DNA of 64,000 nucleotides from Sphingomonadales bacterium BRH_c42 (lineage in GTDB: Bacteria > Pseudomonadota > Alphaproteobacteria > Sphingomonadales > Sphingomonadaceae). The translations under genes and the position numbers were made by a program. Shown here piece after piece: positions 37,185 to 47,100 of the stretch (position 1 is the stretch's first letter; each line of letters begins with the position of its first letter). The DNA is taken from the NCBI GenBank assembly GCA_001516125.1, contig LOEX01000127.1, positions 1 to 64,000 on the forward strand, given 5' to 3'. The notes beneath the pieces are model-generated. The model was not told the DNA's origin. It saw only the letters and a list, made by a program, of their open reading frames with translations, and did not search any database.

Positions 37185-37222
37185 CGCGCAAGCAGCTTAC
37201 GATCTCCTGGGGAGGAGAGTGC

Positions 37223-37264
37223 GGCCGTCGGAACACCCCCAGGTTCCGGCGGCCGTCATTTTTT
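37223..37264 (+). terminator. Rho-independent terminator of the aceA transcript
   Basis: GGCCGTCGGAAC-loop-GTTCCGGCGGCC (one G-T) followed by GTCATTTTTT. Confidence 0.85.
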
Positions 37265-37278
37265 GCGGCGATGGCGGC

Positions 37279-38622
37279 TCAGCCTCCCTTGCGCGCCAAC
37301 AGCTCAATCGTCGCGCTGGCGAGTGCTTCGGCACCGGTGGCGATCACCTTTTCGGCATCGGGCGCCCAGAACGGCGAATGAAGCGAGGGCAGCGTGATCC
37401 CCTCCGCCTGCGCGCGCGCGAATTCGTCATGCCGGACGCCGCCGACCCAGAATATCAGCGACTGGACATCGTCGGGCGCGGCGCGTTTGAACTGGCTGAA
37501 ATCCTCACCCCCCATCACCGATGGCACCTGCATGACATTCTCACCGCCAAAACGTTCGCGAAATCCGGTCATGACCGTCTCGGTGAAGCCGGGATCATTG
37601 AAGGTCGAGGGCGTATAGGGCAATTCGACCTCGACAACCGGCAGCTTGTCATCGGGCATGCCGGCGGCAATCGCTTCGCCGCGCGCGATCCGCGCAATCC
37701 CGTCGAGCAGCAGCTTGCGCGATGCGTCCGAATAGGACCGCACCGTGATCTGCAACCTGGCCTCGTCCGAGATGATGTTGTGCTTCGATCCGGCGTGGAA
37801 ACTGCCCACCGTCACCACTGCGGGGTCGAGCGGGGAACTTTCCCGGCTGACCAGCGTTTGCAGCTTCATCACGATCGCACTTGCCAGAACGACCGGGTCC
37901 TTGGCGGTGTGCGGATAGGCTCCATGCCCGCCTACACCGCGCACCGTGACATCGACACTGTCGACATTGGCCAAGGCATAGCCGGGCGAAAATCCGATCA
38001 TCCCTGCGGGAAATTGCGCCGCATCGTGAAACGCCAGGGCATAATCGGGTTTGGGAAAGCGGGTATATAGCCCATCCTCGATCATCGCCAGCGCGCCCAG
38101 CCCCACTTCCTCGGCAGGTTGCAGGATCATCACCAGTGTGCCCTGCCATTGATCCTTACGCTCTGCCAGCAGCTGCGCCGCGGCGACCCACGCGGTCATG
38201 TGCGTATCGTGCCCGCAGGCGTGCATGATCCCGGTTTCGACACCCGATGCCGGGGTTCCGACCTTGGTCGAGGCAAATGGCAAGCCGGTCTGTTCGACCA
38301 CCGGCAGTGCGTCCATGTCGGCGCGCAGCAGCACTGTGGGGCCATCGCCGTTGCGCATCACCGCCACCACGCCCGTCTGGCCCACGCCTTCCGTCACTTC
38401 GAAGCCAAGCGCGCGAGCGCGGGCGGCGAGCAGGGCAGCGGTCCGGTGTTCCTGAAAGCTCAGTTCGGGATTGGCGTGGAGATCGCGGTAAAGCTCCATC
38501 AGTTCGGGCATGTCGGCGGCGAGATCGTCGCGTAGTTCATTCGCCTGGGCACTGCCCCCCAATGCCAGACCTGCCGCGCCCGCCAGAACACCCGCCAGAA
38601 TTGCCGATTTTCTCATCCTCAT
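37279..38622 (-). CDS. M20 family amidohydrolase with signal peptide
   Basis: MRMRKSAILAGVLAGAAGLALGGSAQA; YRDLHANPELSFQEHRTAALLAARARALGFEVTEGVGQTGVVAVMRNG; MHACGHDTHMTAW. Confidence 0.93.
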   Translation of the reverse strand: MRMRKSAILAGVLAGAAGLALGGSAQANELRDDLAADMPELMELYRDLHANPELSFQEHRTAALLAARARALGFEVTEGVGQTGVVAVMRNGDGPTVLLRADMDALPVVEQTGLPFASTKVGTPASGVETGIMHACGHDTHMTAWVAAAQLLAERKDQWQGTLVMILQPAEEVGLGALAMIEDGLYTRFPKPDYALAFHDAAQFPAGMIGFSPGYALANVDSVDVTVRGVGGHGAYPHTAKDPVVLASAIVMKLQTLVSRESSPLDPAVVTVGSFHAGSKHNIISDEARLQITVRSYSDASRKLLLDGIARIARGEAIAAGMPDDKLPVVEVELPYTPSTFNDPGFTETVMTGFRERFGGENVMQVPSVMGGEDFSQFKRAAPDDVQSLIFWVGGVRHDEFARAQAEGITLPSLHSPFWAPDAEKVIATGAEALASATIELLARKGG

Positions 38623-38641
38623 TCCCTCTCTTGAGCGGCCC

Positions 38642-40441
38642 CTACATCCCATAGGTAATCGCCAGCAGCAGCGACAGCGTGCTTGCCATCAGCAGCACCA
38701 GTGGAACCCCGGTACGGATATAATCGGCAAAGACATAATTGCCCTCTGCCATGATCAGCATATTGGTCTGATAGGCGATGGGCGTGGCGTAACACAGGTT
38801 GCATCCGAACAACACGGCAAGGATCAGCGGTTCGGGCGGCATGCCCAGCTGCGCCGCAATGCTGAAGGCGATCGGCGTTCCGACCGTCGCTGCCGTCGCA
38901 TTCGAGGCAAAATTGGTGAGCAAGGTCACGAACAGCATGATCGCTGCCAGAACCGCCGCTGGTGGCAAGTGTTGCAGGCCCAACGACAGCGCTTCGCCCA
39001 GCCAGGCGGCTGCCCCGCTTTCAAGAATGATCCGTCCGATCGCAATGCTGGCGGCCACCAGTACGATGACCTGCGCCGAAAGCGCCCGGCCCACCCGGTC
39101 AAACTTCACGCAGCCGGTCACGAACATCAGGATCGCCCCGGCGAGCGCGGAAATGGCGATGGGCAGGAAGCCGATCGATGCAACAAAGATCGAAACACCC
39201 ATGATCACGCCCGCGAGCAGGGCCCTGGACTTGCGGGGAAGTTCGCGCACGCCCTCCAGCATCAACAGCGAATCCGCGCGGGCAAACGCCTGAAGATCGG
39301 CTGGAAGGCCCATGACCAACAGGACATCGCCTTCCGCGATGCGCAGATCGCCGCTTTCGGTAAATTGATCGCGTTCGCCCAGCATGCGCTCGGGGCGGTG
39401 AATACCCAGCACGGCGACTCCGTAAAGATCGGCAATTCCCGATGTCGGCAACGTGCGCCCGGCCAACCTTGAATCGGCCGTGACCGTCATTTCCACGACG
39501 TTGATGTCCTGCTGCTTGCTTGCCGATTCGCGCCTGATCCGGTCGAGCACCCATACCGGCGCCAGTTCGCCCTTGAGCAGGCGCACCGCATCCTCGAGCG
39601 CCTCGTGCGTGCCCGAAATTCGCATCCGCTGCTGGGGCTGGATCGGCCCCGCCTGCCGGTCCAGAAACAGCATGTCCTTGGGCAGGCGCGGCAGGATCGA
39701 CTTAATGTCCGCTCCCAGCAGGATACTGTCCGAGCCAACCCGCAGCAGGGTGTGAAACCGGCGCTTTTCATGCAGGTCTTCAACGCTGTTGTCAGGCAGC
39801 AGGCGCGGCATCACCAGCCACAGGTATGGCAGTGCGATCAGCCCGGCGACGAGCACAATGGGAGTGAACTGGAACACGCCAATCGGCGCCATGCCCAGAT
39901 CGACCGCGATCGAGACCACCAGGATATTGGTCGAAGTGCCGATGGTGGTGGCCATTCCCCCGATCAGGACCGCCGCGTTCAATGGAATCAGCGTCTTGGA
40001 GGCGGGCATGGCCCCGCGTGCTGCCAGCGCAACGAAGATCGGCAGAAGCAGGACCAGAACCGGCGTATCATTCACCCCCATCGACAGGAAGAATGCGATC
40101 AGCAGCGAAACCAGCAGGCCCAGTTGCAGGTTGAGTTTGAAGACACGCTCAAGAAAATGCGCGGCGGGTTCCAGCGCGCCGGTTACCACCAGCCCTCGCC
40201 CCATGATCATCAGCGAACAGATTGTGATGAGCGCGTAATGGCCGAAGCCGCCAAAGGCGAGCTGCAATCCGTCGGTCGGGACCGTGCCTTCGAGCGGGAA
40301 AAAATAGAGCCCTACCGCGATCACCGCGATGGTCAGCAGGGAAACGATTTCGACCGACAGCCGCCCGCGCGCGAATGCCACGAACATCGCCAGCGTGACC
40401 GCCATTGCCGCGATGGCGTGATAAGAGGGCAACCCCAGCAT
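38642..40441 (-). CDS. SLC13 family permease with TrkA-C (RCK_C) domains
   Basis: Transmembrane N- and C-halves flanking two TrkA_C-like modules; NDTPVLVLLLPIFVALA, GMATTIGTSTNILVVSIA, TNFASNATAATVGTPIAF. Confidence 0.9.
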   Translation of the reverse strand: MLGLPSYHAIAAMAVTLAMFVAFARGRLSVEIVSLLTIAVIAVGLYFFPLEGTVPTDGLQLAFGGFGHYALITICSLMIMGRGLVVTGALEPAAHFLERVFKLNLQLGLLVSLLIAFFLSMGVNDTPVLVLLLPIFVALAARGAMPASKTLIPLNAAVLIGGMATTIGTSTNILVVSIAVDLGMAPIGVFQFTPIVLVAGLIALPYLWLVMPRLLPDNSVEDLHEKRRFHTLLRVGSDSILLGADIKSILPRLPKDMLFLDRQAGPIQPQQRMRISGTHEALEDAVRLLKGELAPVWVLDRIRRESASKQQDINVVEMTVTADSRLAGRTLPTSGIADLYGVAVLGIHRPERMLGERDQFTESGDLRIAEGDVLLVMGLPADLQAFARADSLLMLEGVRELPRKSRALLAGVIMGVSIFVASIGFLPIAISALAGAILMFVTGCVKFDRVGRALSAQVIVLVAASIAIGRIILESGAAAWLGEALSLGLQHLPPAAVLAAIMLFVTLLTNFASNATAATVGTPIAFSIAAQLGMPPEPLILAVLFGCNLCYATPIAYQTNMLIMAEGNYVFADYIRTGVPLVLLMASTLSLLLAITYGM

Positions 40442-40619
40442 CCTTCTACCGGGAGTCCCAAAGGATGCGGCAAATTACAAGCGATTTCGGGCAGGAGCGC
40501 CGCAAGCGGCGTAAGCCGAATTCACGGCCCGCAGGGCCGCAAGGGCGAATGCCCTGCCGCAGCGAAGGTCGGTTTGCTGGCCGGTCGCGAGGAAATTGCG
40601 AGCGCACACGCGCAAAAAC

Positions 40620-40703
40620 TGGTGCCCCTGGCCCGACTCGAACGGGCACGCCTTGCGACAAACGATTTTGAGTCGTTCGCGTCTACCATTCCGCCACAGG
40701 GGC
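40620..40703 (-). tRNA. tRNA-Leu (CAA)
   Basis: Minus strand GCCCCTGTGGCGGAATGGTAGACGCGAACGACTCAAAATCGTTTGTCGCAAGGCGTGCCCGTTCGAGTCGGGCCAGGGGCACCA. Confidence 0.97.
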
Positions 40704-40761
40704 ACTGCGCACAGAAGCCGGGCTGTTAGCCTTGCGCGGCGGCTGCATCAAGCCGCAATGA

Positions 40762-41583
40762 TCAGCCTTTGAGCGCGCCAGCCAGCGATTTGTGCAGTCT
40801 GGAATGCAGCACATTGTTGGCTGCAAGCACTTCGCGCGCGTGGATTGGCTCGCTGCGCCCACGATAATCGGTCACGAAACCGCCCGCTTCGCGCACCAGC
40901 AGGCAACCCGCCGCCGTGTCCCAATCCTGAAGTCCGCTTTCCCAGAACCCGTCGAACCGGCCCGCCGCGAGCCAGGCAAGGTCGAGCGAGGCAGCCCCAA
41001 AACGCCGGATTCCCGCCACCTGAGGGCCCAGGGCGTTATAGATCCTCGTCCATTCTGCCGGGTCGCCTGCACCCTGGAACGGAATGCCCGTGGCGATCAG
41101 CGCATCGGACATGCTGGTGCGCGAGGAAACGCGCAAACGGGCGTCCTGAAGCCAGGCCCCGCGCGTCTTTTCCGCCCAGAAGGTTTCATCGGTGATTGGC
41201 TGATAGACCACGCCAGCGACCACATCGCCCCAGCCCTTTCCATCGGCGCGAGGTTCCTGCACCGCGATCGAGATCGCGAAATGCGGGATGCCGTGGAGGA
41301 AATTGCTGGTGCCGTCGAGCGGGTCGATGATCCAGCGCGGCTTGGCCGGATCGCCTTCGATAATGCCCGCTTCTTCCAACACGAACCCCCAATCGGGGCG
41401 TGCTTCGAGCAAATCGTCATACAGGATGCGCTCGGCCCGCATATCCGCCTTGGAGACGAAATCGGCGGGGCCCTTGCGGCTGACCTGCAAGTGCTCGATC
41501 TCGCCGAAGTCGCGGCGCAGGCGGCCGCCCGCCTTGCGCGCGGCGCGCTCCATTACGCGGATCAGGCCGGTTATCATTGCCAT
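40762..41583 (-). CDS. suhB: Inositol monophosphatase family protein
   Basis: GPADFVSKADMRAERILYDDLLEARPDWGFVLEEAG...WIIDPLDGTSNFLHGIPHFAISIAV. Confidence 0.95.
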   Translation of the reverse strand: MAMITGLIRVMERAARKAGGRLRRDFGEIEHLQVSRKGPADFVSKADMRAERILYDDLLEARPDWGFVLEEAGIIEGDPAKPRWIIDPLDGTSNFLHGIPHFAISIAVQEPRADGKGWGDVVAGVVYQPITDETFWAEKTRGAWLQDARLRVSSRTSMSDALIATGIPFQGAGDPAEWTRIYNALGPQVAGIRRFGAASLDLAWLAAGRFDGFWESGLQDWDTAAGCLLVREAGGFVTDYRGRSEPIHAREVLAANNVLHSRLHKSLAGALKG

Positions 41584-41589
41584 GGCGCG

Positions 41590-42153
41590 TCAGCCGGCCT
41601 TGCCGACATAGGCCTGTTCGTAAACATCGACCACGATGCGCGTCCCGCTTTCGATGTGCGGCGGCACCATGATGCGCACGCCGTTGTCGAGGATTGCCGG
41701 TTTGTAGCTTGAAGAGGCGGTCTGCCCCTTCACCACCGCATCGGCCTCGATAATCAGCGCCTCGACCTGCGCGGGCAGGTCAACACTGATCGGTCGATCT
41801 TCCCAGAGCTCAAGCGTCACCTGCATACCATCCTGAAGGAATGGGCGCGCATCGCCGAGCAGATCGGCGGGCAAAGTGATCTGCTCGTAAGTGTCATTGT
41901 CCATGAACACGAGGCTGTCGCCTTCGGCATAGAGGAACTGGAACTCCTTGGTGTCCAGCCGCACGCGTTCGACCGTGTCGGCGCTGCGGAAACGGACGTT
42001 GGTCTTGCGGCCATCCATCAGGTTCTTCATTTCGACCTGCATATAGGCCCCGCCCTTGCCCGGCTGGGTATGCTGGATCTTGGCGACCTTCCAGATGCCG
42101 CGTTCATATTCGAGAATGTTGCCGGGGCGGATATCGACGCCGCTGATCTTCAT
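41590..42153 (-). CDS. efp: Elongation factor P
   Basis: [50 protein letters not shown]. Confidence 0.97.
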   Translation of the reverse strand: MKISGVDIRPGNILEYERGIWKVAKIQHTQPGKGGAYMQVEMKNLMDGRKTNVRFRSADTVERVRLDTKEFQFLYAEGDSLVFMDNDTYEQITLPADLLGDARPFLQDGMQVTLELWEDRPISVDLPAQVEALIIEADAVVKGQTASSSYKPAILDNGVRIMVPPHIESGTRIVVDVYEQAYVGKAG

Positions 42154-42280
42154 GGAGGTGACCTTCGCAAGGGATGGCGCGGGCACCGAGCCCGCAGATG
42201 TAGCGCGCGCCCTTAGCCCAGCCATCGACGCTCGGCAAGGCGGCTGGTTTTGCGGCACGCGCCGTGCTAGCCGATACGGC

Positions 42281-42643
42281 ATGAGCAGATCCGCACTCCT
42301 TGCTTCGGCGGCGCTTGGCATGGCTGCAACCCAGTCGTTTCCCGCGCGCGCCGAAATGCTCGATACCATGCCGAAGGGCCAATACCAGTGCGCCTTGCCT
42401 GGCGATGCCGCGGGTGAGGCATGGCACCCTGTCGAAGGGATGAATTTCAAGATCATCAACGCCTCCAGTTACAAGGCGCCGGGCGGCGCCCGCGGGACCT
42501 ATCTGCTGACCGGCAAGGCCTTCGTCTTTACCAACGGGCCGTTCAGCAACATGCGCTTTGAACGAACTGGCGACAATCTGCTGCGCAAGATCGAACCTGA
42601 CGGCAAGCCGGGCCGGATCCTCTGCGCCCGCAGTGCGCGTTAG
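42281..42643 (+). CDS. Small exported hypothetical protein
   Basis: [48 protein letters not shown]; signal peptide-like N-terminus. Confidence 0.75.
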   Translation: MSRSALLASAALGMAATQSFPARAEMLDTMPKGQYQCALPGDAAGEAWHPVEGMNFKIINASSYKAPGGARGTYLLTGKAFVFTNGPFSNMRFERTGDNLLRKIEPDGKPGRILCARSAR

Positions 42644-43260
42644 AGCTTTTTCGCAAAGGCGCGGATCGCCGCTTCCTCGTCACCGCTCCACACCGCCGCC
42701 GATACCGCGAGGAAGTCTGCCCCTGCCTCGACCAGCGGCGCGCAGTTTTCAGGCGTGATCCCGCCGATAGCGACGCAGGGAATCTCGAACAGTCCGTTCC
42801 ACCAGGCAAGCAATTCGGGCTCGGGGTGATGCTCGCTGGATTTGGTGGTGGAAGGAAAGAAGGCCCCGAAAGCGACGTAGTCTGCCCCCGCTTCGCCCGC
42901 TTCCATCGCCAGATGGCGGCTTGCGTGACAGGTGACGCCGATCTGCGCCGTCGGCCCCAGCACTTCGCGCGCCTCGCGCGGGTCGCCATCGCCCTGGCCA
43001 AGGTGCACTCCGTCCGCCCCGATACGCTTTGCCAGCGCAACGCTGTCATTGACGATGAAGGCGACATCGTGCGCGGCGCAGATTTCCTGCAAGGGAGCCG
43101 CAAGACGCGCAGCCTCGTGCTGGTCCATATCCTTGACGCGGAACTGGAAGGCGGCAACCGGATTGTCCTCACCCATTGCGGCGAGCGCACGGTCGAGCCG
43201 CTGCGGGAAATCGCCGCCCACATCCATCGGTGAAATCAGATATAGCTGACAGTCGTTCAT
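42640..43260 (-). CDS. thiE: Thiamine phosphate synthase
   Basis: FQFRVKDMDQHEAARLAAPLQEICAAHDVAFIVNDSVALAKRIGADGVHLGQGDGDP. Confidence 0.93.
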   Translation of the reverse strand: MNDCQLYLISPMDVGGDFPQRLDRALAAMGEDNPVAAFQFRVKDMDQHEAARLAAPLQEICAAHDVAFIVNDSVALAKRIGADGVHLGQGDGDPREAREVLGPTAQIGVTCHASRHLAMEAGEAGADYVAFGAFFPSTTKSSEHHPEPELLAWWNGLFEIPCVAIGGITPENCAPLVEAGADFLAVSAAVWSGDEEAAIRAFAKKL

Positions 43261-43295
43261 GCTGCGCTCAATAGCGGTGACGGAGAGTAGCGCCA

Positions 43296-43730
43296 ATGGA
43301 AAGTCGATTCCTCGTCACGCGCGCCCTGCCCATGGCGCTGGCAGGTCTTACCGCCTGCACCACTGGTGCTGCGGACCATGGAATGGAACAGGAGTGCCCC
43401 GCCACGCATTGCGTCGCGCTTGGCGAACGGCAGCAGGTCTGGCGCGATCTTGCTATCACCCCGCTCGAGGTGATCGAGGACAGCCGCTGCCCCGCGGATG
43501 TTCAGTGCGTCTGGCAGGGACGTTTCAGACTCAGCGCGCGGCTCGATCTGGGTGATGAGACCATCACCGCGGAAATCGAGAGCGGCAAACCGATGCGCAT
43601 CCACGGGGGCTTCCTGTCTATCGCCGAACTTGCCCCCGCCACGCTCCATCAGGGCAAGCCGCCGCGCGCAAAGGATTATCGCTTCGCCTTCGGTTTCGCG
43701 CCCGATGTGATGAACGAAGTGGCTGAGTGA
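43296..43730 (+). CDS. Small putative lipoprotein
   Basis: LPMALAGLTACTTGAADHG lipobox-like; ADVQCVWQGRFRLSARLDLG. Confidence 0.75.
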   Translation: MESRFLVTRALPMALAGLTACTTGAADHGMEQECPATHCVALGERQQVWRDLAITPLEVIEDSRCPADVQCVWQGRFRLSARLDLGDETITAEIESGKPMRIHGGFLSIAELAPATLHQGKPPRAKDYRFAFGFAPDVMNEVAE

Positions 43731-43749
43731 GCCGCGCAGTAAGCCGTCC

Positions 43750-44640
43750 TCAACCCGCCATCGAAGCCGCCTGGATCCGGTCGATCGCCGCGCCCAGCAC
43801 CGCATCGAATTCGGCATCGCTCTGGTCCTTGCGCAGATCCTGCAGCAGGCCGCGACTGAAACTGGCGATCATCCCGCAATTGCACGCCAGGTGCGTGCAC
43901 GCATCTTCGGTCGAATATCCGCCTGACAGCGCAACCACGCGCAGCACATTGGGGTGCGCGATCACGGGGGCATAGAGATCGGGCGTAACCGGGATCGACA
44001 GCTTGAGCATAACCTTACGTTCCTCAGGCAGGGCATCGAGGCGCTTCATGATCTCCGCCAGCAAAATTTCCTCGCCCTCGGCGCGGTCGGCGGCGGTGAT
44101 GTCATATTCAGGCTCGAGGATCGGCGTGAGACCGGCATCGGCGATGCGGTTGCCATATGCGAACTGCTGGGCAACCGCGGCCGCGATCCCTCGCGCGTTG
44201 GCCGATTTGATGACCGAGCGCATCTTGGTGCCGAACATTCCGGCGGCGCGTGATTTTTCGATCAGCGCATCGAGCCGGGTCATTTCCTTCATCAGCTGGA
44301 CGCCGTCGGCCTCGTCCTCCAGCCCCTGATCGACCTTGATGAAGGGCACTACCCCACGCGATTTCAGCGCATCGGCGGTTGGCAGGCCATCGACCATGCC
44401 GTCCATGGTCTTTTCGAACAGGATCGCGCCGATCACCTTGCCGCTGGCGAAGCTGGGTGCGGTAATGACCCGCGCGCGCATCGCGTGGATCTGCGCGTAC
44501 ATCGCGTCGTCGCCGCTCCATTCGTCATCGCTCACGCCATATCCGCGCAGCGCCTTGGGGGTCGAACCGCCCGATTGGTCGAGCGCGGCGATGAAGCCTT
44601 CGCCATGGGCGATGCGATCGGTCATTTCCTCGAAATTCAT
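43750..44640 (-). CDS. Fructose-bisphosphate aldolase class I
   Basis: IAHGEGFIAALDQSGGSTPKALRGYGV...VIGAILFEKTMDG..VPFIKVDQGLE..ARGIAAAVAQQFAYGNRIADAGLTPILEPEYDI. Confidence 0.95.
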   Translation of the reverse strand: MNFEEMTDRIAHGEGFIAALDQSGGSTPKALRGYGVSDDEWSGDDAMYAQIHAMRARVITAPSFASGKVIGAILFEKTMDGMVDGLPTADALKSRGVVPFIKVDQGLEDEADGVQLMKEMTRLDALIEKSRAAGMFGTKMRSVIKSANARGIAAAVAQQFAYGNRIADAGLTPILEPEYDITAADRAEGEEILLAEIMKRLDALPEERKVMLKLSIPVTPDLYAPVIAHPNVLRVVALSGGYSTEDACTHLACNCGMIASFSRGLLQDLRKDQSDAEFDAVLGAAIDRIQAASMAG

Positions 44641-44730
44641 GCTGCGTCCTGTGCCTGCCGCGTGTTGTGCATACGAATGCCTTGGCGGCCATTAGCCAGC
44701 CATTGAACGCATCGCAACCACCAGATCGGA

Positions 44731-45930
44731 CTATTTCGACAGTGCAGCGACGCCTGGCAGCTCGCGGCCTTCCATCCATTCGAGGAAGGCCCCGCCAGCG
44801 GTCGAAACGTAAGTCATTTCTCCCGCCACTCCGGCCTGGGCGAGCGCTGCGACCGTATCGCCGCCGCCCGCCACAGAAACCAGCGATCCTTCCTGCGTCA
44901 ACGCCGCCGCAATGCGCGCCAATGCCATTGTGGCCGCGTCGAACGGAGGCGTCTCGAATGCACCGAGCGGACCGTTCCACACCAGCGTGCGGCAGGTTTT
45001 GAGCACATCGCCCAGCGTCTCGACCGCCAACGGGCCGATATCGAGGATCATCTCGTCTGCCGCCACCTCGTGCACATTGCAGATGCGCAAGCTCGGCGGG
45101 TTGGCGGCGAATTCCTTAGCCACAACCACGTCATAGGGCAGATGCACCGTGCAACCGGCGCGATCCGCCTCGTCCATGATCCGGTTGACGGTATCGGTCA
45201 GATCATGCTCGCACAGCGACTTGCCAACATTCACGCCGCGCGCCGCGAGGAAGGTATTGGCCATGCCGCCGCCGATGATGAGGTGCTGCACCTTGCCCAC
45301 CAGATTTTCGAGCACGGCCAGCTTGGTCGAAACCTTGGCCCCGCCCACCACCGCTGCCACCGGCTTCTGCGGATTGCCCAGCGCGGCGTCGAGCGCGGTC
45401 AGTTCCGCCTCCATTGCGCGCCCGGCATAGGCGGGGAGCAGATGCGCCAGCCCTTCGGTGGTGGCATGGGCGCGGTGCGCGGCGGAGAAGGCATCGTTGA
45501 CATAGAAATCGCCGAGCGCCGCGATCGATGCGGCGAACTGCGGATCGTTCGCCTCTTCGCCCGGCCAGAAGCGGACATTGTCCATCAGCCCGATATCGCC
45601 ATTGCCCAGAATGCCGATCGCCTGCTGCGCCACCGGTCCTGCGACTTCGGGGATGAACATGATTTCCTTGCCCAGCACCCGTTCGACATCGCCCTGCACC
45701 ATGCTGGTCGAAAGCACCGAGCTGCGCTGCCCCTTGGGCCTTCCGAAATGCGCGAGCAGCAGCACCTTGGCGCCCTTGCCGGTCAGTTCGAGGATCGTCG
45801 GCCTGGCCGCTTCGACCCGGGTGACGTCGCTGGCCGAGCCTTCATGCATCGGCAGGTTGAGATCGACCCGGACCAGCGCAACCTTGCCGGTAATGTCGCC
45901 AAGATCGTCGAGTGTCTTGAACTTGGTCAT
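44731..45930 (-). CDS. pgk: Phosphoglycerate kinase
   Basis: KVALVRVDLNLPMHEGSASDVTRVEAARPTILELTGKGAKVLLLAHFGRPKGQ. Confidence 0.97.
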   Translation of the reverse strand: MTKFKTLDDLGDITGKVALVRVDLNLPMHEGSASDVTRVEAARPTILELTGKGAKVLLLAHFGRPKGQRSSVLSTSMVQGDVERVLGKEIMFIPEVAGPVAQQAIGILGNGDIGLMDNVRFWPGEEANDPQFAASIAALGDFYVNDAFSAAHRAHATTEGLAHLLPAYAGRAMEAELTALDAALGNPQKPVAAVVGGAKVSTKLAVLENLVGKVQHLIIGGGMANTFLAARGVNVGKSLCEHDLTDTVNRIMDEADRAGCTVHLPYDVVVAKEFAANPPSLRICNVHEVAADEMILDIGPLAVETLGDVLKTCRTLVWNGPLGAFETPPFDAATMALARIAAALTQEGSLVSVAGGGDTVAALAQAGVAGEMTYVSTAGGAFLEWMEGRELPGVAALSK

Positions 45931-45944
45931 TTGCATCTCCGTTG

Positions 45945-46071
45945 CCTCCCCGGAACGGGGAGGTGGCTGCCGCCGCAGGCGGCTGACGGAGGGGACTCGG
46001 AATCGGGTGTCACGTCTTCGCCCGACTCCCCTCCACCACCTTCGGTGGTCCCCCTCCCCGTTCCGGGGAGG
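45945..46071. repeat. 127-bp palindromic intergenic repeat element between pgk and gap
   Basis: CCTCCCCGGAACGGGGAGG (45945-45963) and its exact reverse complement CCTCCCCGTTCCGGGGAGG (46053-46071); inner GGAGGGGACTCGG / CCGACTCCCCTCC arms. Confidence 0.85.
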
Positions 46072-46077
46072 ATTGGC

Positions 46078-47085
46078 TCACAGTAATCCTGCCATGACCT
46101 TGGCAGTGTCGATCATCCGGTTGGAGAAGCCCCATTCGTTGTCATACCATGACACAACGCGCGCCAGCTTGCCTTCCATCACCGATGTCTCGAGACTGTC
46201 CACGGTCGAGCTGGCCGGCTGGTGGTTGAAGTCTGCGCTGACCAGCGGCTGTTCTGTAAAGTCGAGCACACCCTTCATCGCCCCTTCCGCCGCCGCCTTG
46301 AGCGCAGCGTTGATTTCTTCCGCGCTGGTATCGCGGCCAGGCGTGAAAACCAGATCGATCAGCGAAACGTTGGGCGTGGGCACGCGCACCGATGAACCAT
46401 CGAGCTTGCCCTTGAGTTCCGGCAGCACCAGACCAACCGCGCGCGCGGCCCCGGTGGTGGTGGGGATCATGTTGGAGGCACCCGCACGCGCACGGCGCGG
46501 ATCACTGTGCATCTGGTCGAGGATGCGCTGATCGTTGGTGTAGCTGTGAATCGTGGTCATGAAACCGCGTTCGATGCCAACCGTATCGTTGAGCACTTTG
46601 GCCACCGGAGCGAGGCAGTTGGTGGTGCAACTGGCGTTGGAGACGATCAGATCGTCAGCAGTCAGCGTATCGTGGTTGACCCCGAAAACCACGGTTCTGG
46701 AAACGCCGGTTGCGGGGGCGGAGATCAGCACTCGTTTCGCACCAGCGGCCAGATGCGGGCGGCTCGCTTCGTCCGACTGGAAGAAGCCGGTGCATTCGAG
46801 CACGATGTCGATGCCCTGTGCGGCGTGCGGCAGGTTGCCCGGATCGCGCTCGGAAGTAACGGCGATTTCACGGCCATCGACCACCATCACGCCGTCGCGC
46901 GCCTCGACTTTGCCAGGGTAGCGGCCATGCGTGCTGTCATACTGGAACAGCAGTGCATTGGCCTTCGTATCGGCCAGGTCGTTGATCGAGACGAGCTCGA
47001 AATCGTCGTCATTGCGTTCGAGGATCGCCCGCGCGACGAGCCGCCCAATACGCCCGAATCCGTTGATCGCTACCCTTGTCGCCAT
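46078..47085 (-). CDS. gap: Glyceraldehyde-3-phosphate dehydrogenase, type I
   Basis: MATRVAINGFGRIGRLVARAILER...VSNASCTTNCLAPVAKVLND. Confidence 0.97.
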   Translation of the reverse strand: MATRVAINGFGRIGRLVARAILERNDDDFELVSINDLADTKANALLFQYDSTHGRYPGKVEARDGVMVVDGREIAVTSERDPGNLPHAAQGIDIVLECTGFFQSDEASRPHLAAGAKRVLISAPATGVSRTVVFGVNHDTLTADDLIVSNASCTTNCLAPVAKVLNDTVGIERGFMTTIHSYTNDQRILDQMHSDPRRARAGASNMIPTTTGAARAVGLVLPELKGKLDGSSVRVPTPNVSLIDLVFTPGRDTSAEEINAALKAAAEGAMKGVLDFTEQPLVSADFNHQPASSTVDSLETSVMEGKLARVVSWYDNEWGFSNRMIDTAKVMAGLL

Positions 47086-47100
47086 GAAAGGAACTCCTGC

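Noticed and set aside
37279-40441. M20 hydrolase plus SLC13 permease as a possible peptide-uptake island
   Set aside because: Both are ordinary chromosomal families with host-like composition; nothing supports a special system.
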